Source: CAYNKA01 sp964397655
GTDB lineage: Bacteria > Spirochaetota > Spirochaetia > DTKZ01
DNA: 64,000 bases
Direction: 5' to 3'
Assembly (NCBI GenBank): GCA_964397655.1
Contig: CAYNKA010000013.1
Span: forward strand, 1-64,000
The notes below the pieces were generated by a model. The model did no database searches and had not been told where the DNA came from. It saw nothing but the letters and a program-made list of their open reading frames with translations. Position numbers and translations under genes: made by a program. Shown piece by piece: positions 58,224-64,000 of the stretch (positions are counted from its first letter, which is position 1; each line of letters opens with the position of its first letter).

Positions 58224-60206
58224 TCATATAGGGACGGAGGGTTCCTGGGCAAGTCCGACGGAGTTTTTCCCGCCGCGAACCGCTCCGTCCTCCGCTGCCT
58301 TGAGTTCCACGACGGCGAGCAGGTATTTCGCGCGGGTGAAGGCGACGTACATGAGTTCGGGCGTGAGGCGGTGATGCTCCTCCTCGATCTTCGCCGTATG
58401 ATCCAGCACGACGACGGCGACGTCTGACTCGAGGCCCTTGAACTGACTGATCGTCCTGTAGAGAATCTCGTTCTTGCGGTCCGCCGGCCCATCCGGATCC
58501 GGAACGAAGCCGCCGATCTCGGGATAGTTGCCGAAGGGCGAATGGGAGATCGGCACGTTGCAGAGAATGACGACCGACGAGGAGGCGAGCCCGTGAACCG
58601 TGACGAACTCGTGCAGCAGCCTTCCGACGTACCGCCGCACCTCATCCGGCGAATCGAACGCCGCTTCCTCGGGTTCGAGCCCCCGGATGTCCACGGAGAT
58701 GGCGGTCGTCCCGAGGCCGGTCCTCCTCACCGCATAGTCGTGGATCTCCTGGGTGTTCCGGAGATTCTTGCGCAGGTGGAAGATGTAGTTTCCCAACCCT
58801 CTTCCCGCGATGAGCTTTACGACTGGAAGTTCGGCGACGTTCCGGAAGATAGCCTGGTTGTCGTCGTAGAACACGTAGATGATCCGGTCCTGGCGGCTCT
58901 TGAAGAAATACATGATGCACGAACACCAGTTCTCCTCGAAATCCTGGGCCTCGTCGATGATGATGGCGTCGAACTGCGATTTGAGCGCATACTCCTCGAA
59001 GACGTCCAGCAGGGCCTTGGGCAGGCGTTCGGAATAGAAGTCGCTCTCTCCGCCCAAGGGGAGGAGATGCTCCATCACCGACAGGAAGGTCTCGCCGAGC
59101 ATTCCCTCGTCCCGGTACCGGTCGAGGAACCGGTCCGGGAAGGCCGAGGATCGGAGAGCGACGAGCCTTCTCAGGAAAACCTGGATCGAGACCGAATCGA
59201 TCTCGAAGCTGTCCTTGTCGAACGCGTCCTGATACCTGGGTCCCGATCTCCTCATGACGTCGAATATGAACCTTGCAAGCTCCCGGCCCGCCTCGCCCCT
59301 GCCCTCGGCCGCGACGATGAAATCGGCGAGAACGAGGAGGGCGAAGGCGTGGAAGGTGTGGACCCGGACGTTCCTGAACGGTCCGAGGCTCCGTTTGATG
59401 TACTGCTCGAGGTTGTTGCTGAAGCAGAGGAACAGGACCTCCTTGCCCTTTTCCGCGAGGCGAGTCGCCTTCTTCATGGCGAGCCAGGTCTTGCCCGTGC
59501 CTGCCGCCCCCTGAAAGCCCACCCGGTTCTTGTCGTCGAACACGTCAAGGAGATAGTCCTGGAACATGTTCACGTTCTCGAGCCCGTCCCGCTGCTTGTG
59601 AAGGGCGAAAAGGATGGACCTGGGCAGCTTCATGGAAACGTTGAAGAGCGAAAGGAATCGGTCGGCTTCCTTCGTCTCCAGGATTTCGCGCATTTCCTTC
59701 GGCCTCGTGTAGCGGAAAAGCTCCTCGATCCAATTGCGGATGTTGCTCATGTTCCCGGCGTGAAGGACGTTGTACTGATTGAGATCCCGGTGATGGAGAC
59801 CGGCGGAAAAAGCGGACTCGGGGAAGCAGACCGCCCAGGTGAAGATGCCGGAGAAATACTCGTTGAAGCACGAATGGTAGAGATCCCGGAAGGCCCATTG
59901 AGCGTAGCGCGCCTGTTTGATGGGATCCTTGATGTGGAACCGCTTCCCGTTCCTGTCGTAGGAATACCAGACGTTGTCCGCGAGCTCGATCCGGCCTCCC
60001 TTCACCTCGAGGGTGATGAAGCCGTGCTTCTTGGAGAAAATGACGAAGTCGCATTCCCCGCGGATGTTCCTGTTGCCAGTCCACGTCACGGAATGGAAAA
60101 CGTGGAAGGAGTCGTCCAGCTGTCGGCGGAGCTCCTCGTAGACGTAGATCTCCGCCTCGGATTCCGTATATTCAAGCTCGAGCACCTCGGGGTGCAGAAC
60201 GGCCAT
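58224..60206 (-). CDS. NERD-domain UvrD-like helicase
   Basis: The 660-residue protein joins an N-terminal NERD (nuclease-related) domain, with GECDFVIFSKKHGFITLEVKGGRIE holding the nuclease-like D-(x)n-E-x-K motif, to a superfamily 1 helicase. Walker A is GFQGAAGTGKTWLAMKKA (about 235), Walker B DAIIIDEAQDFEENW, with RTISQFKGLESDVAVVVLDH and ELMYVAFTRAKYLLAVV as motifs V and VI. ATG 60206 with GGAGAAA upstream is preferred to TTG 60245. Such proteins act in DNA repair or phage defence. It ends 8 bp before the amidotransferase start, so the three minus-strand genes may be one transcript. Confidence 0.88.
   Translation of the reverse strand: MAVLHPEVLELEYTESEAEIYVYEELRRQLDDSFHVFHSVTWTGNRNIRGECDFVIFSKKHGFITLEVKGGRIELADNVWYSYDRNGKRFHIKDPIKQARYAQWAFRDLYHSCFNEYFSGIFTWAVCFPESAFSAGLHHRDLNQYNVLHAGNMSNIRNWIEELFRYTRPKEMREILETKEADRFLSLFNVSMKLPRSILFALHKQRDGLENVNMFQDYLLDVFDDKNRVGFQGAAGTGKTWLAMKKATRLAEKGKEVLFLCFSNNLEQYIKRSLGPFRNVRVHTFHAFALLVLADFIVAAEGRGEAGRELARFIFDVMRRSGPRYQDAFDKDSFEIDSVSIQVFLRRLVALRSSAFPDRFLDRYRDEGMLGETFLSVMEHLLPLGGESDFYSERLPKALLDVFEEYALKSQFDAIIIDEAQDFEENWCSCIMYFFKSRQDRIIYVFYDDNQAIFRNVAELPVVKLIAGRGLGNYIFHLRKNLRNTQEIHDYAVRRTGLGTTAISVDIRGLEPEEAAFDSPDEVRRYVGRLLHEFVTVHGLASSSVVILCNVPISHSPFGNYPEIGGFVPDPDGPADRKNEILYRTISQFKGLESDVAVVVLDHTAKIEEEHHRLTPELMYVAFTRAKYLLAVVELKAAEDGAVRGGKNSVGLAQEPSVPI
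58231..58240 (+). repeat. REP-like unit GGGACGGAGG, copy 6
   Basis: Exact copy overlapping the end of the helicase gene, where it encodes part of the last residues (PSVPI). A repeat inside coding sequence suggests insertion that replaced the original gene end. Confidence 0.45.
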
Positions 60207-60366
60207 ATATTTTCTCCGCGAGTCCGCGTGTTGAGCGGAATTCAACTTGTATTCAGCTTAAGCGCCGAATCCGAGAAAGTCAATGAATGCGGCGCGAAGC
60301 CCCGCCCTTGCCGAGGACCGCGAGGCGTGATATAGCTGAACCCTGAACACCGTGAGGAGGGCTTCC

Positions 60367-62217
60367 ATGTCGGTGGCGAGGTCAGCGGGAATTCGTATCG
60401 TTCAGGACGGGAAGGAACACTTCGGCGAATTCGGAAAGTCCGCGAGTCTCCTCGAGTACATCACGACGGAGACGCCGTTCGGCCGTCCGGCCCCCTGCGG
60501 GGGCAAGGGCAGGTGCGGGAAATGCCGCGTCGTCGTGGAAAGCGGCGAAATGAGTCCGCCGACCGAGGAGGAGAAGCGGCTTCTCGGGAAGGACGAGATC
60601 GGCCGCGGGGTACGCCTCGCCTGCATGACCCGTCCCCTCTCCGACGCGGTCATCCTCCTCGACAAGGAGAAACGCGCCGCGGGAAACAAGACCGCGGTCT
60701 TTCCCGACGATTTCGAGAACTCACCGTCCTTCAGCAAGAAGACCGTCGTCCTCGCAGAGCCTTCCCTCGTGGACCAGACCGCGGACTGGGAACGGCTCGT
60801 CCGCGACTCAGGGGACGGTCCCGTCGATGCCCCGCTCGCGGTGCTCGCCTGCCTTCCCGACGCCCTTCGGAAGGAAGGCGGCGAGGTCACGCTCTGTCTC
60901 CACGGGAACAGGCTCGCTGCTGCGGAAGCCGGGGACACGCGCGGAGAGCTCTACGGAGCCGCCGTGGACATCGGGACCACGACGGTCGCGGTTTATCTGG
61001 CGGACCTTCGGACCGGGAGAAACATCGACGTCGCGGCGGAGCTCAACGCACAGGCGTCGTTCGGCGCGGACGTCATCTCGCGCATCCACCACGCGGACTC
61101 GTCGCCCGACGGACTCCGGCACATGCGCGAGCGGATATCTAACCAGATCGACGCGATGATCGCCGATCTCGCTGCGCGCAACGGCCTGGACCCGCGGCGG
61201 ATCTACGGGGTAGCCCTCGCGGGCAACACCACCATGATCCATCTCGCCCTCGGCCTCCCCCCGAGGCAGATAGCCGCCGCTCCCTTCATTCCCGTAACCG
61301 TCGAACCGCTCACGATTCCGGCCCGCGAGCTTTCGCTGAACGTCGCTCCGGGAGGGCTCGTCTACGTCCTGCCGGGGATCTCCGCCTACGTGGGGGCGGA
61401 CATCAGCGCGGCTATCCTCGCGAGCGGAATGACCGACTCGGAGGAGCTCTCGCTCCTCATCGACATCGGCACCAACGGGGAGATCGCGCTCGGAGGATCG
61501 CGGCGGCTCGTCACCTGCTCCACGGCCGCCGGGCCCGCGTTCGAGGGGGCCCACATCCGGCACGGCGTCGGCGGGGTCGCGGGCGCCGTCTCGAAGGTCG
61601 CCCTTCGCGGCGAAACCATCACGATAGAGACCGTACTCGGCGAACGTCCGATCGGGCTCTGCGGTTCCGGGATCGCCGACCTGCTCGCGATCCTTCTCGA
61701 GACCGGGGTCGTGGACGAGACCGGCAGGATGACAGCCCCCGGCGAGCACGGCGCGCCCGGCTTCATGAAGGAAAAGCTCGCCCTCGCGGACGGAGAACCC
61801 GCCTTCGTCCTCGTTCCCGAGGCCGAATCCGGCATCGGCGAAGCCGTCGTCTTCACCCAGAAGGACGTCCGCGAGATCCAGCTCGCGAAGGCGGCGATCG
61901 CGGCCGGCATCGACACGCTCGTCGAGGCTTCGGGGGTCGGCTGGGACGAGATCGGCCGCCTTTACCTCGCGGGAGGTTTCGGCAACTACATCGACAAGGC
62001 GAGCGCAGTGCGGATCGGACTGCTCCCGAGCCGACTGTCCGACCGGATCGAAGCAGTGGGAAACGCCGCGGGCAAGGGGGCCCTCATGGCGCTCCTTTCT
62101 GCGAGGCAGAGGGAGAAATGCTCGGAGATCGCGGACCGGGCCGAGTACGTCGAGCTTTCCTCGTCGCCCCGGTTCCAGGAAGCCTACATCGACAGGATGA
62201 CGTTCGTCCGGGACTGA
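60367..62217 (+). CDS. Corrinoid-protein reductive activase (RACo-like, 2Fe-2S + ASKHA)
   Basis: The 616-residue protein starts at ATG 60367 with GAGGAGG six bases upstream. An N-terminal ferredoxin-like domain binds a [2Fe-2S] cluster through C44, C50, C53 and C86 (APCGGKGRCGKCRVVV ... LACMTRP). After a linker, an actin-like ASKHA ATPase domain (DUF4445) has YGAAVDIGTTTVAVYLADL, VALAGNTTMIHLALGL, LLIDIGTNGEIALGG and LAGGFGNYIDKASA. Such proteins use ATP to re-reduce inactive Co(II) corrinoid proteins to Co(I). The corrinoid protein gene follows 136 bp downstream, supporting the assignment. Confidence 0.93.
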   Translation: MSVARSAGIRIVQDGKEHFGEFGKSASLLEYITTETPFGRPAPCGGKGRCGKCRVVVESGEMSPPTEEEKRLLGKDEIGRGVRLACMTRPLSDAVILLDKEKRAAGNKTAVFPDDFENSPSFSKKTVVLAEPSLVDQTADWERLVRDSGDGPVDAPLAVLACLPDALRKEGGEVTLCLHGNRLAAAEAGDTRGELYGAAVDIGTTTVAVYLADLRTGRNIDVAAELNAQASFGADVISRIHHADSSPDGLRHMRERISNQIDAMIADLAARNGLDPRRIYGVALAGNTTMIHLALGLPPRQIAAAPFIPVTVEPLTIPARELSLNVAPGGLVYVLPGISAYVGADISAAILASGMTDSEELSLLIDIGTNGEIALGGSRRLVTCSTAAGPAFEGAHIRHGVGGVAGAVSKVALRGETITIETVLGERPIGLCGSGIADLLAILLETGVVDETGRMTAPGEHGAPGFMKEKLALADGEPAFVLVPEAESGIGEAVVFTQKDVREIQLAKAAIAAGIDTLVEASGVGWDEIGRLYLAGGFGNYIDKASAVRIGLLPSRLSDRIEAVGNAAGKGALMALLSARQREKCSEIADRAEYVELSSSPRFQEAYIDRMTFVRD

Positions 62218-62246
62218 TCCGCGGGAACGGCGGACGGAGGCGCGGT

Positions 62247-62281
62247 AAAAAGCGGTTTTTTACAAAAACTGGCCGCTTTTT
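62247..62281 (+). terminator. Terminator after the activase gene
   Basis: AAAAAGCGG (62247-62255) pairs with CCGCTTTTT (62273-62281), ending in a U-run. An overlapping alternative stem GTAAAAA/TTTTTAC (62245-62263) excludes it, so the read-through into the corrinoid gene could be adjustable. Confidence 0.6.
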
Positions 62282-62353
62282 CCGAGACATGGCGGCGAAC
62301 CTCGGTTAGGCTTGTGCATATATCCCCAGTTCTCTCGAAGAAGGAGTGGAAGC

Positions 62354-62986
62354 ATGTCGATTCTCGAAGAAATGAGCGGGTTTCTGCAGAAGGGACGCGC
62401 AAATGAAGTAAAAGCCCTCGTTCAGCAGGCCATCGATCAGAAGATCGACGCGAAGACGATCCTGGAAGAAGGGCTCATGTCGGGCATGAACATCATCGGC
62501 GAGAAATTCAAGAACAACCAGGTGTACGTTCCCGAAGTGCTCATCGCCGCGCGGGCGATGAACGCGGGCATAGCCCTCCTCCGTCCCCTCCTCGTGAGCG
62601 CGGGCGTCAAGGCCAAGGGAAAGGTCGTGCTCGGCACCGTCAAAGGAGACCTCCACGACATAGGCAAGAACCTCGTCAGGATGATGATGGAAGGCAAGGG
62701 CCTCGAAGTGATCGATATGGGCGTCGACGTGCCCGCGGACAAATTCATCAAGGCCGCGAAGGAACAGAATGCGAACATCATCGCGTGTTCCGCCCTGCTC
62801 ACGACCACCATGACCGAGATGAAGAACGTCGTGGAGAAGGCGAAGGAAGAAGGCATCCGCGACCAGGTTACCATCATGATCGGGGGAGCCCCGGTCACGG
62901 ACAACTACTGCAAGACCATCGGAGCCGACATCTACACCTCCGACGCCGCGTCCGCGGCGGAACGGGCAGTGGCGGCCTGCCAGTAA
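62354..62986 (+). CDS. mtaC: Corrinoid (B12-binding) methyl carrier protein, MtaC-like
   Basis: The 210-residue protein has the two-domain layout of methyl-carrying corrinoid proteins: a helical cap (residues 1-85; EEGLMSGMNIIGEKFKNNQVYVPEVLIAARAMNAG) and a cobalamin-binding Rossmann domain (88-210) with the DxHxxG motif GDLHDIGKN, His101 being the cobalt ligand, then SALLTTTM and IGGAPVTDNYCKTIGAD. AAGGAG precedes ATG 62354. It could pair with MtaB at 37 kb or with another methyltransferase (trimethylamine, methoxyaryl or glycine betaine type); the sequence alone does not decide. It follows its activase gene and ends with a terminator. Confidence 0.9.
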   Translation: MSILEEMSGFLQKGRANEVKALVQQAIDQKIDAKTILEEGLMSGMNIIGEKFKNNQVYVPEVLIAARAMNAGIALLRPLLVSAGVKAKGKVVLGTVKGDLHDIGKNLVRMMMEGKGLEVIDMGVDVPADKFIKAAKEQNANIIACSALLTTTMTEMKNVVEKAKEEGIRDQVTIMIGGAPVTDNYCKTIGADIYTSDAASAAERAVAACQ

Positions 62987-63009
62987 CCGAGCCTCGGTTT
63001 CACGAGAAA

Positions 63010-63036
63010 GGGCCCCCGCACGGGGGTCTTTTTTTT
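63010..63036 (+). terminator. Terminator after the corrinoid protein gene
   Basis: GGCCCCCG-CA-CGGGGGTC followed by eight T residues is a strong intrinsic terminator between the corrinoid gene and the convergent histidine kinase gene. Confidence 0.9.
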
Positions 63037-63057
63037 ACCCTGGGCCGCGCCCCGCGG

Positions 63058-64000
63058 TCAGGCGACTCTTCGGATCGGCAGCGCGAGACGAAATCTCGTG
63101 GGAAGTCCCTCCTGGAGAACCAGGCTTCCGCCGTGGCGGTTCACGACTATCTCGTAACTCAGACTCAAGCCGAATCCCATGCCTTCGCCGGCCGGTTTCG
63201 TCGTGAAGAAGGGATCGAAGATCCTGTTCCTGATTCTCTCCTCGACGCCGGTTCCCGTATCCTCGATCTCGCAGAACACGGCGTCGTCTTCGCTCCAGGT
63301 GGAGATCCTGATGACCCCTTCCTTCCCCGACCCGTCCGTCCTAACGGCGTACACGGCGTTGAGCAGGATGTTCATTATCACCTGATTGATTTCGCTGCCC
63401 CTGGCGCGGATCGTTGGCAGGACGCCCAGCTTCTTCTCGATCCGGGCGATTCCCGCATAGGAGTTCCTCGCGATCACGAGCGTGCTCTCGATACCCGCAT
63501 TCAGGTCGTAGGGCTCGAAGGCTCCCTCGGGCGATTCGCGGGCGAAGGCCCTGAGGTTGTCCACGACCTCGGATATCCTGCGGAATCCGTCGCGGGTGTC
63601 CCGGAAGAGATCTGGGAACTTCGAGAAGAAATCGACGCAGCCTCCGTCCTGGAAGGCCTCCGGATGCTTCTTCATGAGGTACTCGATCCCCTGCTCCAGG
63701 GCCGAGAAATTGCTCTTCACGAAGCCCAGGGGATTGTTGATCTCGTGCGCGATCCCGGCGGAGAGCTGGCCTATGGTCGCGAACTTCTCCTTCTGGATGA
63801 GGCTCATCTGCATCGCATGGAGTTCCCGGTTCAGCTTCTCCAGCTTGTGGGTGCTCAGGATCGCGCCGACCGTCGACGCGAAGAGGGACCGGGAGATCGC
63901 CAGGGAAACCGTCGTCAGGGCGAAGAGGAAGATCATCCTCTCCGGGAGGGGGCCGGTGTTTCCGCCGGAGACGGCGTATGCAGCGGCCACGAAAACCGCG
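63058..64000 (-). CDS. Sensor histidine kinase, N-terminus outside window
   Basis: The visible 314 codons run open to the window edge, so the true start lies beyond it; a GTG at 63990 has no ribosome binding site. A hydrophobic segment (MIFLFALTTVSLAISRSLFASTVGAIL) precedes a coiled-coil, the phospho-acceptor H-box GQLSAGIAHEINNPLGFVKSNF, an insert of about 60 residues, the N-box INQVIMNILLNAVYAVRTD, and G-boxes EDTGTGVEERIRNRIFDPFFTTK and GMGFGLSLSYEIVV. This is an HPK4-type kinase. No partner response regulator is in view. It converges with the corrinoid protein gene. Confidence 0.9.
   Translation of the reverse strand, partial: AVFVAAAYAVSGGNTGPLPERMIFLFALTTVSLAISRSLFASTVGAILSTHKLEKLNRELHAMQMSLIQKEKFATIGQLSAGIAHEINNPLGFVKSNFSALEQGIEYLMKKHPEAFQDGGCVDFFSKFPDLFRDTRDGFRRISEVVDNLRAFARESPEGAFEPYDLNAGIESTLVIARNSYAGIARIEKKLGVLPTIRARGSEINQVIMNILLNAVYAVRTDGSGKEGVIRISTWSEDDAVFCEIEDTGTGVEERIRNRIFDPFFTTKPAGEGMGFGLSLSYEIVVNRHGGSLVLQEGLPTRFRLALPIRRVA

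Noticed and set aside
58542..60335. Open frame of 597 codons on the plus strand
   Set aside because: It is the antisense of the NERD-helicase gene and lacks any recognisable domain.

Overview
This 64 kb window is high-GC (roughly 60-65% by eye), densely coded DNA from a diderm, mostly anaerobic-looking bacterium. A TolC-type channel, an exported ABC pump and about eight lipoproteins with loose lipoboxes (LSC, TSC, AGC, VSC, STC, ASC, SAC) imply an outer membrane. Hybrid-cluster protein, a corrinoid methyltransferase set and peptide fermentation genes imply anaerobic life. The lipoprotein style, the LPP20-type genes and the poly(A) polymerase resemble Spirochaetota (Treponema/Rectinema/Spirochaeta relatives). 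That placement is an inference; no rRNA or tRNA gene was seen.

Left part (1-14.6 kb). After an AT-rich gene-free start come a small lipoprotein, a creatininase-family amidohydrolase and a DinB protein. On the minus strand lies a seven-gene operon: peptide-binding protein, two permeases and two ATPases of a Dpp/Opp importer, then M42 and M19 peptidases, so peptides are imported and cleaved by one unit. Next, also minus, is tctC-tctB-tctA, a GntR regulator and a PPC/DUF296 protein. A perfect 19-bp dyad sits on the tctC start region.

Middle left (14.7-31 kb). CorA is followed by a TetR-controlled efflux operon (HlyD, ABC ATPase, TolC, ABC ATPase, two ABC-2 permeases), a YbhGFSR-like pump with its ATPase in two pieces and a TolC gene between them. 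Then come a C_GCAxxG_C_C protein, an unknown protein, hcp with a CRP/FNR-like dyad, and a minus-strand operon of LPP20/FlgT/CsgG-like envelope proteins.

Middle right (31-54.7 kb). A large lipoprotein, alanine racemase, peptidase T, an exported polysaccharide deacetylase, a methanol:corrinoid methyltransferase (MtaB), a HAD phosphatase and an exported WD40-caspase protein with an EF-hand. A decay zone follows (PIN-toxin remnant, frameshifted beta-helix lipoprotein, truncated PRMT-like methyltransferase) around a GHKL ATPase that carries an Ig-like domain. LysE exporter, threonine aldolase, HD hydrolase, unknown membrane proteins, a P-loop/Asp23-like fusion, a TPR protein with a degenerate metallopeptidase motif and poly(A) polymerase complete the block.

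Right part (54.7-64 kb). A structured repeat region with a RAYT transposase and scattered GGGACGGAGG REP units, a B12/radical-SAM protein overlapping a glutamine amidotransferase, a NERD-helicase, a corrinoid activase and a corrinoid protein that would complement MtaB, and the C-terminal part of a histidine kinase.

Two window-wide patterns stand out. Several genes have a good promoter whose -10 box lies only 5-9 nt before the ATG with no Shine-Dalgarno, suggesting leaderless mRNAs. GC-rich stem-loops without U-tracts also recur between genes of operons, notably after solute-binding-protein and lipoprotein genes.
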